From: Platynereis dumerilii
Lineage: Eukaryota; Annelida; Polychaeta; Phyllodocida; Nereididae
DNA: 64,000 bases
Assembly: GCA_026936325.1 (NCBI GenBank)
Contig: JAPTHN010000012.1
Span: 23,005,865 to 23,069,864 of the forward strand
Reading direction: 5' to 3'
In this document: positions 1 through 12,977 of the stretch, piece after piece
Numbering within the stretch: the stretch's first letter is position 1
Layout: every line of letters begins with the position of its first letter
Notes under the pieces: model-generated
Database searches by the model: none
Told to the model about the DNA's origin: nothing
Seen by the model: only the letters and a program-made list of their open reading frames with translations
Translations under genes and position numbers: made by a program

Positions 1-2856
1 CTCTGGCTGAGACTGCCAACTTCTTCTGGACAGAAAATAGGTCACTTTTGAACTTGGCCAATCAGAGAAGTCCTTACAAATGTGACCAAGAACTTGCTGA
101 TTGGCGGATTCCAGAAATGACCCATTACATGTCCAGATGAAGTTTGCTGGGCCAATGAGAGCATGGCACCTTTGAATTCACTAGTGAGAAGCAAGTGAAG
201 ATGGACTCTTTTAAAATAGGCTAAGGCCTGTGATTGACTTCTCAAATTTTCTGTGTCTTTTGTTTTTCCATTAACTATTGTTAATATTATTAATTTATTG
301 TCAATTATTGATTATATCCCGGTTTTACTTCCTTTTGTCATAATTTTGGTGTTAATGACTATTCTTGGTTGTTTCTTCAAATACTTACGTAAACGTTCTT
401 GGTTTCTTGGCATACCATAAACCATTTAAATATGTTAAAGTGTATACATGTATACATGTATATATGTCAATGCTGGACTATAAACACTATCGATGCTTTA
501 TCATGTTTATTACCGCTGTATACTAGCTGCTGCGGATGTTATATGAACTGGAAATAACTGCCCAATGATTTTACTGAATATAAATTAATAATACTAAAAT
601 GATTTTGAAAGTTTTAATTTGCATTATCAGTCAAAGTTTCTCTTAAATTCCAAACTTGGAAATATATGCTGTGTCGTTTATCAATTAATTATAGAGGTCA
701 ATTTAGTTTAAGGTAATATAAGTACTTTATTTTATGACAACATTTTTTAAAAATTTCCTGGTGGCCCTTTGGTCAGGGCATCATCATCTGGCCATATCAT
801 ACTTTCGAAATTTAAAAATGCACTTAGTTTTAGCTGCTTGCTTTCAGTTCATCCAGAAATTCAGTTATAATGTTATTTTCTAACTATATAGGCCATCATT
901 CATTGTTATTTGGTCGTTCTGTGTCGCTCTTTGGTCCCATTGGTAATTGTGGTTTGAGCTTTTTCTTTTTGGAATATAAAAAATAGGGACTTCCAGGATT
1001 TTTGCTGAATATCGGCTTTCTTTTTGGCATTATATTTGGTTCCATGGTGGTTTTGCCTTAAATTTGTTCAAATTCCTGGACCCTATGCAGCTATGCTAGT
1101 AATCCCCAACTGTTTGGACTTGACCAGCATGAAAATTTAGCCTTCAGCTCCTAGGGATTTCTGCAAGAAGTTCTCCCAGGGTCAGAGATGGGCATTATCT
1201 ACCCCCATATATTGGTAATTCCCCCTCAGTCTGCGAGGGTTTGGTTACAAATGACTGGTGCGTTACTCAATTGGTAGTTATATTGAAATTATTAGAATGT
1301 CATTCAATTCATCTACCAAAGAAACCGTTCCGATTTGGGATAACTTTAAAAATATGTAACTTGTCAACAACTTCGTACTCCAATGCATACGTCACATAAG
1401 CCATAACCATTTGGCAACAGTTCACAGATCATTTCAAAAAAGCTGAAACAGAAGACCATTCGCAAATGTAGACTTTCCTGACTTGCACAGAAAGTATACG
1501 GTGTTACCACAAAGGGCTGTTGTTATCTAATACTCTTTACAACCCACTCAGAGACATGTGACAGGAAACAAATTAGAAAGACAATGCATCAGATTAATAT
1601 ATTTTATATTATAAATTTGATCATTAGAAATTGTGTACTATGTAAATATATATACATATGTATAGTATAAAATGTGCTAGCATATATACATGCAGGCTGT
1701 CAGTCTCATGCAACAGTTTAAGTATCAATTACGTACCCCTCAAATATAAAGTAAGTATACTGTATATCTATAATTGTAAATATATTCAAAAACAATGGTA
1801 CAAAACAAGGGAAGAAATAAATTATTAAAATTCATTGTAACAGACAAGTCAATTCATTAATTATGAGGAGTACACAATTTGATAATTTTAATTTTAACAA
1901 GGGTAAAGTGTCCAATCTGACAAAAATAAATACTACTATTAAAAGAAGCAGTACCAGAAAGAGTCAACACAAATTATTAATAAGGAAGTAGATACTATCT
2001 ACCTTTATGATTAATTAATCGCTAAGAGAGCGATTATACACTTCTTTTCTGCATGCGCGAGTATCTAGTTCTGGAGTAGGTCCGAGTAGCCCAGTTTTAC
2101 ATTTGTTACATAATTTATCGCACTCTGCCCGTGTATATAATATTGAAAATATAAGAAATCAGATCCTTCAAATCATAGGCCTATGCTAACTCTATCAACA
2201 CTAATGTCATTTTGACGAAACAAAAATTAAGAACACAAATTTATAAATCATATTAAATGATAATGGTCCTTCAAAGCATCAGATGCAGCAGTAGAGACTT
2301 CCACCCAAATCATGCAAATTGATAGAAATAAATACTCAGTTGAATAACAGCTTTCAAATCGACAAACAGCAACAAATTCCTAACATGGTCAACATTTACA
2401 CAAAGGTTAAACTTAATAGGCCTATTTAATCAAATAGAATTAGTTAAGCAAAAACAGCCATCATAAAAATGCATGGCTCAACGCACAAGCTCAAGTTACT
2501 GTAATGAGTCTGAACTTGCAACAATGCTCTTTTCCTTTTATCACAGGATGTTCCTAACTTCCACAAAAATAAATGTCTAAAATTTATACAATTATATAAT
2601 ACCATTTAGAACAAATACTACAAGTAATGTTAATTGCGGCCAACAGTTTCAGCCTTTAGATCAATTGGGGCTTCAATTGTTAACAAACTTCAATGAATGA
2701 CATTTTAAAACTCGATCCCACTACATTAGTATGATTAGGGCACAGTTGAATAGTTCTTGTGGTGTGTCATATGAACCACTTTATAAAAAGATCACTGAAT
2801 GTTCAGAATATATTCAAGTGTTCCTCTTATGGAAATGGAATTAATTCTTGTACTGC
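1..2856. other. Spacer left of gene A, including its probable 3' UTR
   Basis: AT-rich DNA without a credible coding region; the short open frames have no recognisable domain. The part nearest 2856 is presumably the 3' UTR of gene A. No canonical AATAAA was found on the minus strand in the first 2 kb below the stop codon; only a variant ATTAAA (plus-strand tttaat near 2424) is visible, so the poly(A) site is unresolved. Confidence 0.5.
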
Positions 2857-5800
2857 TCAACTCTCGTCATCCTCTGTAAGGGAATTGCCATTATCGTCAA
2901 CCATGTCAAGTGTTGCTTCTTGTTGGTCGTTGGATGATTCGTTTTGGGACATTAGCTCGGAGTCTATCTTCCTCTTCAGTTTAAACCGTCTCTTGCAAGT
3001 GTGCATCTCCAGTTCTTCTATAGTAGTGAACAATTTCAAGCAGGTTGTGCACTTCTTGTCCTTGTTGTGGTACCTCTTGTTGTGCGAGGACAGGCTGCTG
3101 TGGTGCGAGAATTTGCGATCACAGATTTGGCAGCTGAAGGGGGTCTCCTTGGTGTGTACTCGCATGTGGTCAGACAGGTGGTGCTTCAACCGAAAACGCC
3201 TCTTGCACACGCTGCATTCAAACTTCCTGTCCACAGAGTGGCTGTCCATGTGTTTCCACAAGCTCTTTGGATTAGTGAATCCTTTTCCACACACCTTGCA
3301 CAGATTTTTCCATTCAGGATGGTTGATTTCTGTGTGAGCAAGAAGTTCATTCACTATTCCAAATTGAGCACCACACAAGAAGCACATAATTGGTTTTTCC
3401 CCACAAGAAAATGGCCGCCCTCCACTGTGCTGGCCACCATGATTGCCACCGTGATGGCCAGCGGGTCTTTCTTCCACTTGGTCAGTTTCGATGTCATCCA
3501 GATGAACAGGATCTTTGCGAGAGTGAGGTGAAGGACTACTGTTACTCACACTCTCAGAAATGTTGCTATAACTTTGTGACGTCCGTAACATTTGCAAAGT
3601 TTCGTCTTTATGCTCCATCATCATGTGAAGTTCAAAACTACTTTGATCATCAAATTTGTCATCACAAACTTCACATTCTATCAAACTATCGTTCATGTTG
3701 TTCATTGCAAAGTTGAGATGTTTAAATTGTCCAAATTCATAGCCATCCTCATTGCCCGTCTGAGTGGACAGTGGATTTTGTTCCGAGTCGTCTTGTTCTG
3801 TGGCTTCAAACTGAGACACACTTGAATCCTCCGCTGCAGAGAATTGCACATTCATCTGCAAATCCTTCTCCTCATCCAATTGTGCATCACCTTGAGTACT
3901 TTCATTGGACAGATCTGATGCCATATAAAGAACACGCTTCTGTGCCATCTGCGTCTTGATGGCCTTGACAGTCTTCCTTGTGACCCCGTGGCATCTCTTC
4001 ATGTGGGCAGATCGATTGCTGTGGCACGCGAACCTCCGCTGGCAGATCTCACACTCGTGCGGCTTCTCCCCACTGTGTACTTTCAAGTGGTCCGTGAAGT
4101 GGTGCCTCAACTTGAACCTCTTGCCGCAGATGCCACAAGAAAATGGCCGCCCTCCGCCGTGAACGTTCATGTGTTTCATTAAATACAGTGCGTACGGGAA
4201 TTCCTTCCCGCATATCGTACAAATGTGGCGTACAGCTTTCTCAGAGTCTGAGCAGCTGACATTGTTCTCATCAGCGTCATTTGATGCTTTCTCTTGTAAT
4301 GAGTCATCATTATCATCACTATCCACTGCTGGTGTAGCTGGCTTATTCCTTCCAAGGTCTCTCAACCCACCAGGAGAATTAAAATCTACCTGCTGCGATT
4401 CAGTGTCAGAGGTTATTACATTGAGTGAGTTGGTCGACATATCCATCTGAGCTTCGTCATCAGACAACATCAACATCTCACAATCCACATTTTCAAGGTC
4501 TCCAGCAGTAGTCAAGTGGGTGCTTCCCCCCACAGGAGATGAGAGGCTGTTCCTGGGGCTCCTGCGTGTTGACCTCCTGTCCACTCCGTGGTGCCTCTTC
4601 ATGTGATCCGAGTGGTTGCTGTGGTATGCAAACTTCTTGTCACAAATTGAACAGGCGAACGGTTTTTCCCCCGAATGTGTTTTCATGTGGTCCGCCAGGT
4701 GGTGCCGCAGTCGGAATTTTCTGTGACAAACTTCGCAATTGAACGGCCGTGGGGGTTCGTCCTCCTCATGAAGCTGGACGTGGATTTTTAACTTGGAGGG
4801 TTCAGCGAAACCCTGGCCACAAATAGTGCAGCTGTACTTCAACTCTGGGTGATCTGAATTAGAATGCAGGATCAACTCAAAGGCAGCTGAAAACTTGGCA
4901 TCACATAGGTTGCAATCAAAGGTGTTTGAGGCTTGGTCAATGGTTTTGTCTTTGGTTATATCTACAATTTTCAGATCACTGTCTGGTTGTTCCTGAGTTG
5001 TTGACACTTCTTTGCTAGGACTCAAATGGCTGGCACTGTCATCTGCAGAGCCAGCATCGACCTGAAACACTTTCTTGTGTCTGTTAATGTGAATCTCTAA
5101 AGCTCTAGCATCATCACAGGTCTTTTTACAAATGTGGCAAGTATAGGAGTCGCCCTTGCAGTACTGAGAGACGTGCTCGGCAAGACTTTCCTTGTCCTTG
5201 AATCTGTCAGTGCACATGCTGCAAGAATGCGGGTAATGTTCCCTGTGCAGCAGAGTGTGTTGGGCGAGAACAGTTTTGATCTTGTACGACTTGCCACAGA
5301 CGTTGCAAGAGTAAGGCTTGACGTCGTTGTGCGAAGTCATGTGACGTGCCAAATCACTGGGGGCGTGGAATCCCTTGCCACATTCCTTGCATTTGTAAGG
5401 GAGCCCGTAGATGTGCGACCGACCGTGTTTCCCAGCACTGCTAGGGTTTGTGAAAGTCATATGGCAGAAGTCACAGGAGTACAGTCCATTCTTGTAGCTG
5501 TAGACCTTGCGCTGTCCTCTGACTAATCTTGCTGTTATTTCTGCAAGTTCTGGTGATACGCTGGGGTCCATATCTTGGCTTGTCGTTGGCCGATTATGAT
5601 GTATCACTTTTTTCTGAATATTCCCTGTAGATCCATTGTTTGAATTGATTTCTTGTAACTGCGCACAATCTGGGTGGTAGGTCGTCAAATGGAGAGTGAG
5701 CAGTTCTTGATACTTGAAATTCCTGCCGCACACATGACACACAATCTTCTTCAATTTCTCGTGAGTTACCAAGTGGCGATTTAGTTCACTTGGAGCATGA

Positions 5801-6458
5801 AAGCCTTTCCCGCATATTTCGCACTTGTAAGGATAGCCGTGGATGTGGACCCGAGCGTGCCTGTTCAGTGATGTCAATAGCTTGAAAGTCTTCCTGCAAA
5901 AAATACACTTAAACCTGCCGTTTACAAATGTGTGCATCTTTTTGCGGATCTTTCCCTGAGCATCTGTGAATTTGGCAGCTAGTTCACTTGAAATCTGGAA
6001 ATCCTCCTCATCCTGCACCTCGCTCTCATTGATGCTAACGTCGTCGTTGTCATTATACTCGGAATAAACATGGGATGAGTCATCTGAGGTTTCCATTCTG
6101 GACGAGTTCATGTCCAGGTTTCCGGAATAGACATGCATTGAATGATTGGACTGACTGTCATCAGAGTCCATCTTCTCCTCTTTGATCACAGTGTTCAGTT
6201 GCATCCCTGGGAAATCACCCAATTCAACTTTTACTTTAACAGGCTTGTGTCCACTCCGCTTGTTGCTGATGGCGTCACACACCAAAGTGTGCTCCCTCAC
6301 TTTACTAGTTGAAGGAAAGCCAAGTCCACAAAGCTGGCAGAGGTACTCAACTTTGAGAAGTTGGCGGTGGTTCATTACGAGATGAAGGAGCAACTCCTCC
6401 TCACTGTCCGTCATCCCATTGCAGTAGCAGCAGCAGAAGATCTTCTCCAATTCGGACA
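2857..6458 (-). CDS. Gene A, main coding exon: C2H2 zinc-finger protein with about 23 fingers
   Basis: Probable nuclear DNA-binding regulator. The open frame runs to 6573, but a splice acceptor (ttgattgcag) ends at 6459, so the exon should start at 6458. It joins in phase 1 to the first coding exon (6845-7022), giving a protein of about 1259 residues. Two atypical fingers lie at about 65-125 (CCYCN...HLVMNH, then YLCQLCGLGF). Further fingers fall in groups at about 240-320 (3), 384-515 (5), 572-685 (4), 807-880 (3), one near 986, and 1082-1215 (5). Acidic serine-rich linkers separate the groups. VKVE and IKEE at about 135-155 match the SUMO consensus. An ELAAKF motif precedes the finger near 240. 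No KRAB, BTB, ZAD or SET domain is seen. Near 1060 a His/Gly-rich stretch contains GGRPFSCG, the start of a finger without its remainder. Gene B is a tandem paralogue. Target sites are unknown. Confidence 0.93.
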
Positions 6459-6844
6459 CTGCAATCAACAACACATGCAACTTACCAACATTAATATTAA
6501 ATAACCGGCACTTCTTGAGGCTCCCCTTTCCCCAGACCCAATGCAAGTTTACTACCTCATAATTTAACATCAAATTTTAAAATATATTGTAATAATATCA
6601 ATCATTAAACTATTTTACATAGCACCAGAGATACACAAACTATTTATATTTATAATGTTTATACATGTATGTATTTTTATTGTCTTTCCCCCAAATGAAT
6701 TTTGGTTTTAACATATAATTAACTTTGCAAATAAGCTATACAGCATGAACTACTTTTTACTGCACACTTTTAAAATTTTATCATGCAAAGTGCTAAGTAG
6801 CCTACTACTAGTCTACCACAATACAAAATGATCAGTCAGCTTAC

Positions 6845-7022
6845 ACATGACACTATTAGAAGAACTGCGAACATCAAGGCAATCCTCTCTTTCAATCTTG
6901 ACTGTGATTGGTCGACCTTCTTCTTCTTGATTGTCCCAATCAGGATCTTCAAAGTTGGAGATTGAGGCAGTCATGGCTATTTTCAGATTAGTAAAATCGG
7001 GAGCATCATTTTCATCCTCCAT
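6845..7022 (-). CDS. Gene A, first coding exon (acidic N terminus, SUMO-type motif)
   Basis: Starts at ATG 7022 (MEDENDAPDF...) and encodes 59 residues plus one base, then meets donor GTAAGC (6844-6839). Joining it to the acceptor before 6458 keeps frame and gives a ...SVM-L-SELEK junction. The exon is acidic and contains VKIERED, a consensus psi-K-x-E sumoylation motif. The same exon structure and the same phase occur in gene B (19986-20127, MEDENVASDF...), which strongly supports the model. A 5' UTR part of this exon runs to about 7067, where an acceptor (ttttcttttgcag) is visible. Confidence 0.85.
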
Positions 7023-7215
7023 CTTGATTGAAATAAGATCCGCTTCCAGGTACTATGCTGCTATACACTGCAAAAGAAAAGACAAATTACAAGTATTTGA
7101 CATGAAGAAGACGTATGCATATTAGCCCCCCCCCCCACTCCCAAACAACGAACAAAGCAATATGTTCATAATACTATACACAAGAATACTGTTTTAGGAT
7201 GTGTACAAGGGACGT

Positions 7216-7361
7216 CAGTGGTGGGGCAAATTTGGCCAATGCCTTCACAGAAGTGTGTCCTGAGGAATGCTCAAAATTTCCTCCAAAATTAAACACTGAT
7301 GCTTTAGTCAAAAAGTGGTGGGGCAAATGCCCCACCCGCCCCACCTACACAGACGCCACTG
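7216..7361. mobile_element. Short DNA element of the CAGTGGCGT family, in the 5' intron of gene A
   Basis: A 146-bp element beginning CAGTGGTGGGGC and ending GACGCCACTG, so its termini are inverted repeats, with a G/C-rich interior mentioning 'ggggcaaa' at both ends. Related copies lie at 20398, 39889 and 45084. Unlike those, no clear 8-bp target duplication is visible here, so this copy may be older. The family looks like nonautonomous hAT. Confidence 0.6.
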
Positions 7362-7808
7362 ATATGCACCTTGAGATGTTCCCACAACCCACATACATTT
7401 AGTTCATGCAGGGCTTACAAATGCGTTATATGACCTTTTTGTTCAAATTTTAATTTTAAATGATTTTATACCCCTTAAACATGTGAGAAATTTAATACCC
7501 CCCCCCCTCCCCGTTGGTGCACATACATACATGTACAAATTAGTAACCCCTGGCTCTCAGTATCAGTCATAAATTCTTAGTGGTCCTTAGCTTTACTACA
7601 AGATGACACCACATGATGGTATTTAGGTTTTAGTCAATACATGTATACACATATATATCACAAGCTATCACAGAACCACATGAACCGTAAAGCAACATAG
7701 CCAAAACACTGATCCTATTTGTGACCAACAACCTCAATTAAACATTTACTAAGTTACTACTAGTTCTTATTACAGGTCTAAGATGGTGCTTGGTACTTCA
7801 TACACTAC

Positions 7809-7985
7809 CTTAGACACTTGAATCATCCATATTCCAAGTATTTGGGCATTACAGCCAGAAATTCTTTCCCAAATAGTTCCAGATTTCACAAAATGTTGGA
7901 CATCATATAAACATACATTTATTATACACAAGATGGCAGCACCAACAGCAACTTTCCGACAGAACAAAATATCTTGAGACACATT
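7809..7985 (-). other. Probable 5' noncoding exon of gene A
   Basis: This stretch aligns with 20967-21150 upstream of gene B. Conserved items are a GCTGCCATCTTGTG box, the string 'gggaaagaatt.ctggctgt', and a donor GTAGTGTATGAAGT directly after ...TAAG at 7809. Conservation stops soon after the box, as expected for an exon near a transcription start. The box matches the YY1-type consensus (AAGATGGC on the other strand), which is common at start sites. The short open frame here is not conserved in gene B, so I call the exon noncoding. The upstream limit is approximate. Confidence 0.6.
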
Positions 7986-9452
7986 CTAAAAGAATGCAGA
8001 ATTGCCCTGGGGCAAAATGTTATGTTTTAATCAATCTTTAGCTGTTTAGTGACTTTTACCCAAAAAAATTGTCAAATATATATACTGGATCTATATATGT
8101 CTCATGTTTATATGAGATAAGATCAGTCAATCACCAGTCAGGTAGAATAGCCTAAATGAGTGCCAACTGCCAAGGCAAATATGGGATGTCCAGAGCAAAA
8201 TAAAAGAACCCAAGCTCCCAAGTTGTACCTAGGGAGCTCTGGGGTTATCTTGTTGGAATCATTAGAGAAAAGTTTTATGCCTGTAATATAGGCCTGCATG
8301 TAGGGAACTGTTGGGTCTTGAAGCTAGACAGGGGTCATGATGTAATATGAGCGAAGCTCACTTAGCACAAGGACAGCTCATTCTGTGTGGTGCTCCTGGC
8401 TGCAGTGACTGCCTGAACAGGAAGTGCCTGTAGTTGCCATAAAAGTGGAGCTGGTAGTTTTTTTTTACTGTTTAGTCACAGTTTAGTTTGGTAAATAATT
8501 ACAAGAATCCGAGGATTCAAACCCTGGGTTCTGTTGGGAATGAGTAATAGGCCTAAGCATAAGATCCATGGATATAACATCAAAGTAGCACTGCACTGCG
8601 AAGTGCAATCAGCTTTGACACCCGTCAGATTGCCTTCAAGTGCTGTTCCTCAATGGCAATTTGATAAACTGAGGATGAAAATAGGCTTTAGAACTTGCAG
8701 AATTGCAATTAGCATTGTTAGACTGCTTTGAGAATAGATGCACTGCAAAAAGCAAATGCTAAATGCATTATTGGCCTTCCTTGAAACGCATGGACGATTG
8801 TCATGTGGGCGATATTATAATGCAAAGTCAGCTTGAAAACAGTCCCTCAAGACTCAAACAATCTATCAACAAACCGTAAAAAAAAAAAAAATTAATAAAA
8901 AAAATTTTTTTTTTTCAATAAAAAAAAAAAAAAAATCAACTCAACCCAACTCAACCCAAACCTGAAACGCATTTTACTATAACATCATTAGAACATGAAG
9001 TGGCCATATTGGCTGTACCCACACCCCTATTCATGCCGGGACAACACTTCTCAGAAAACCTCTCAGACTGGTTTTTCAAAAAAAGTACCCTGGGTGAATC
9101 ACCCAGGGCAAAAATATGTTAAATAAATTCCAAAATAGACTTGTCCTATAACAAGCTCCAATGACATATTTCAGGAATTTAAATCAACATGTGTATCAAC
9201 ATTGGAAATAATTATTTCCAAACCACCTGATTGCCAGAAGTCAATAAAAATTAAAAATCAATACAAATGTTAATGACTTAAATAGATCACCAAGTAAGAA
9301 ATCATAACAACACTTAAGGTTACATAATCTTCATTAACTATCAAAAAATTATGTAACAGTCTAATAGTAAACAATCACCTCTGAATAGCTATGGTTTTAT
9401 TGATCTCAGTCATGTAACATTGACAATTTAGTGCAATCTGTCTATTTATCTA

Positions 9453-9516
<64 letters not shown>

Positions 9517-9946
9517 ATCTTATCTATAGATCTGATCTTAACCATCTAATCTTATCTGACTGCCCATTTGCCCAGTCCTTTAAAAAGAATGTTATAAACT
9601 AGAAAATGCCCATAAGTGAAATAAATAAGTTTGGCAATGTATTATCGTGAAGTGATGCTGTTGACGCTGTCGTTAATGTAGGGAAATATTTTAAGGACAC
9701 CTGGTATTTAGAGTTAGTTGTAGTGTTTAAAGTTGAAAAGGCTTTAAAATTGTAAATGGGTAACATGCTCCTGTAGATGGCTGGGAGATGTTTGCTGAGT
9801 ATTGCAGGGCAATGAGAGATGTATTATAGGCAGGTTGGCAGGTTATCGGATCAGTGATAACATAGGGACAATGTGGCTGTTGCGTAAGGTGCGGCCACCC
9901 GTGGGAAAATGGTTATAAGAAGTGGCTCCCTCTGTTGAAGAGTTAA
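7986..9946. other. Spacer between gene A and the 6-kb inverted-repeat element
   Basis: No credible gene. It holds A/T homopolymer runs at about 8878-8936, a perfect 9-bp stem with an AAT loop at 9089-9109 (CCCTGGGTG/CACCCAGGG), and a TCTA microsatellite at 9455-9516. Confidence 0.6.
9455..9516. repeat. TCTA tetranucleotide microsatellite
   Basis: About 15 uninterrupted copies of TCTA, with imperfect copies on both sides (about 9440-9550). Confidence 0.95.
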
Positions 9947-11077
9947 TTGGCTGTCTCTGAGAAAACCATGCGGGGGGTGAAACGTGGCCCGAGCCGGATC
10001 TTAACGAAATTTTCACCAAACGCCCTTTAAATACAATAATGAAGATTGGTTAAGTCCGTTTTTCTATGATTTCAATTCTTCCTCGATTTTACCCCACTTC
10101 AAAATAGGGTGTCAAGTGTGGCGCAAATTTCCTTTAACATGGGTTTCAATGGGAAAACATGCCAACTTTAGCGCTATAGGAACCTGAGCGCAGCGCATGG
10201 TTTGAAAATTTTATGATTGAGGATGATTACACATGACTTGAATATTCTAAATTCACTTTCCGTTGCGTGGAACACTCAATCATAAGCCAGATATAAGCAT
10301 TTTTAGATAGCGGAGGGTGACAAATTTCTTTGCGTTTCACAAAAAATGAAAAAATACTAAAAATGTCATAACTCTGCTGAGATTTGTCCAAATTTCACAT
10401 TTTTAGTGTCTAAATATATGTTTTGGGCAATTCCGCACCACTTGGGATGATTTTTATTTTGATTGGAGGTCAAGGTCACTGCTTAAGGTCAAGGTCAAAG
10501 TCAATTTTTTTCTGTAATTTAATGATATTTCAAGTTTTAGTCCCGATATCTATCAAAAAGTCCCTTAGTAACAATGCCTTTTCAGCATAAACTGATTTTA
10601 TATATTTCTAGCTATATGTTAGTATCTTACACTGTATCAAAAGCCTGTTTTTTTAACCATAGGGGGCACTTTCAAATTTACGAAATTTCATAATTTTTTT
10701 CAAATTGCACGTTAGATATTTTGAAGATGTCCATCGATCATTGTGCATTAATAATTCAGAGTTCAATGGATTGATGCTATTGCATGAGAGTCAAACAAGG
10801 GATTCTGGGCCAGAAAACAGACCTTAGAATATGATATGAATGTTTTCGGCGGCCATTATTGAAAATTTTGTCACCTCAGTTAATGTCAAAACTAATAGAG
10901 ATAACAGAAAAGTTTTTGTTTCTATACCTATGTTTTCAGGGTCAAGGAATGACACAAAAACAGTTTTATCATTGTATGTTATGTAATATATGTGTAATTT
11001 GGCTGCCACAACAACAAAAAAAGTATCTTTGCTGATATCTGCGGAGGTTACAGAAATATTGGAATAATTCTTAGGTC
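9947..11077 (+). repeat. Left arm of the long inverted repeat (outer part)
   Basis: Matches 14863-15985 in reverse complement. The match stops at ...attcttaggtc (11077) and resumes at 11652 (tatacccatg), so the left arm is split by about 575 bp absent from the right arm. Confidence 0.9.
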
Positions 11078-11651
11078 CTTACCACGAGCATGTATGCCAA
11101 TAATACTCTATAGACAATACAAGTGCATGCAATTCGAATTCTGAGATTGCAGGAGCACAGCCATTTTGCAAATAACACACAGATATGGTGCAAATGCAAT
11201 AGTTGACCTTGTACATCACACTTACTTTGATAATGTTCTGGCGCGCAAAGTATTTTTTCTTTTATAGTATTTGCATATTTTAAAGAAACACAAAACTGGT
11301 GGGAGTCTATGTTAAAGTCACATGACAAATTCCAATTAGAATACAACCATAGCATTGATCACAAACTGTTATACATTGTTTGTTACTATTTGTGCATTCA
11401 GCAGTTAGACATGAGATAAAAATGTATAAGAATCTGCAACTTATCAAACTAACAACACCCAACAATAACTGTGAATTTTTAGAAATGTTTTTCATAGTCA
11501 ACTGTCAAATTTGATAGAATCTGTGACAAATATATCAAAACATGCATGTACAGGGCATTTCTTGGACTTGTCATATGCTAGTATATGGATGGATTAAATC
11601 GATCTACAAGCCCTGATATACTATGTCTATCAATGACTGGTACTTCCGCTA
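11078..11651. mobile_element. About 575-bp insertion in the left arm
   Basis: The right arm reads continuously through this point (cttaggtctatacc in reverse complement), so it acts as an empty site. The insertion is bordered by GGTC on both sides (taggtc and atggtc), a possible short target duplication. No coding region or terminal repeats were recognised. A deletion in the right arm is the alternative. Confidence 0.5.
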
Positions 11652-11729
11652 ATGGTCTATACCCATGTTTACATGGTCAGGGAATATGATACAGTAATTT
11701 TCCATGCTCTATAGAAACGCTTTCAAGTA

Positions 11730-12886
11730 GGGGAGACCGGGGCACGTTGGTCCGATTTTTAATTTTTTGGCTCTCAATCAAAAATATCTCTACATTTGAA
11801 AAATCTTTTTATTGACTGACATAGATCTGAAAATCTACACTACAGTTTGTTACATCAAGCATAGTCCTGACAGATGTTTGCCTGGATATCTCAGCAACCA
11901 GAAGCCCCACAGGAGAAATACACAAACCTATGTATAGCTTAGCTCTGTTGTAATATGAATATCACATTTCTGTGATATTTTAGGGCTGTTTTTGTCCGAT
12001 ATTTGCCAATTTATGATAATTTTAGTCCAATTTCCCACTATGTTGACATTTGTGACGCTACCAATCTAACACACAATGGGCAGATACATCACAAAAGTGC
12101 ACTGCACCACCAGTCCACCACCCCAGGCTTAGTTATAGTCAAGTTGGTATCAGCAGAACAACTCATGGTGTTGATTTGTATGGACTGTACAAACAATGCA
12201 AAATTTCTTTTACAATGTGAGATGTGACAAACTGTAGCCTTATGCCAAATCAAGTCAATCTACCTTCAATAGTTGTGGAGAAAAATAAATTTGAAATTTT
12301 TTTTTATGGTCCAACATGCCCCGGACTCGGGGCACGTTGGACCGCCATGTGGGGCAGGTTGGACCATGGTTTAAAGTCCACAAAAGTAGAAGAAAGTGAG
12401 ATTCTTTTTTGCCAGTCACTCGAGTTTACAATGGTCCAACGTGCCCCGGCCATGCTCGTCCAACCTGCCCCATCCCAACCTCTTACAAAAATGTGCATGC
12501 CTCGCTAACAAGTTACAATTTAAACTCGGTAAACTTATATCAAACTTTATTTAAGTAGTGACGGTTTCAATTTATGAGACTTGTCTGACTTGATCCCCCA
12601 TATTTTAAGAAGGGTAACCTAGCCATTGAGACTTGCAAAAAGTCACTTTTTATGCTGAAAATCAGGAAACCTGAAATAGAATTTACACTTTTCCTCCAAT
12701 GCTCATGAAACATTTTGGCCAAAAGGCATACCATTAAAGGTCTCCATTGAGGATTTGGATAACTGCCCATGTTTAAAAAAAAATTATTGGGGATGGTCCA
12801 AAGTGCTCCGAGGTCCAATGTGCCCCAAGGTCCAACGTGCCCCGAGGTCCAACGTGCCTCGAGGTCTGACGTGCCCCGGTCTCCCC
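11730..12886. mobile_element. MITE-like element with GGGGAGACCGGGGCACGT termini, TA target
   Basis: Both ends carry the same inverted terminus (GGGGAGACCGGGGCACGT). TA flanks both sides (11728-11729 and 12887-12888). The right arm of the host element supplies the empty site (ttaagtacacac in reverse complement), which confirms the borders. The interior repeats GGTCCAACGTGCCCC in both orientations at about 12308-12365, 12430-12475 and 12793-12880. No transposase. The TA target points to the Tc1/mariner-IS630 group by inference. Confidence 0.8.
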
Positions 12887-12977
12887 TACACATGCAGTCG
12901 TCCTTCAAATGCAAACAGTATCACAACTTTTGCTTTCTACAATGCTAGTATAAAGGTGCACAGAATTGATTAGCATA

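Noticed and set aside
7770-7982. 70-residue frame in the 5' exon of gene A
   Set aside because: The homologous exon of gene B does not keep the frame.
8500-8530. tRNA or tRNA-derived SINE suggested by a B-box-like GGATTCAAACCC
   Set aside because: No A box at the right distance and no cloverleaf could be drawn; similar strings at 13250 and 52220 also lack the rest.
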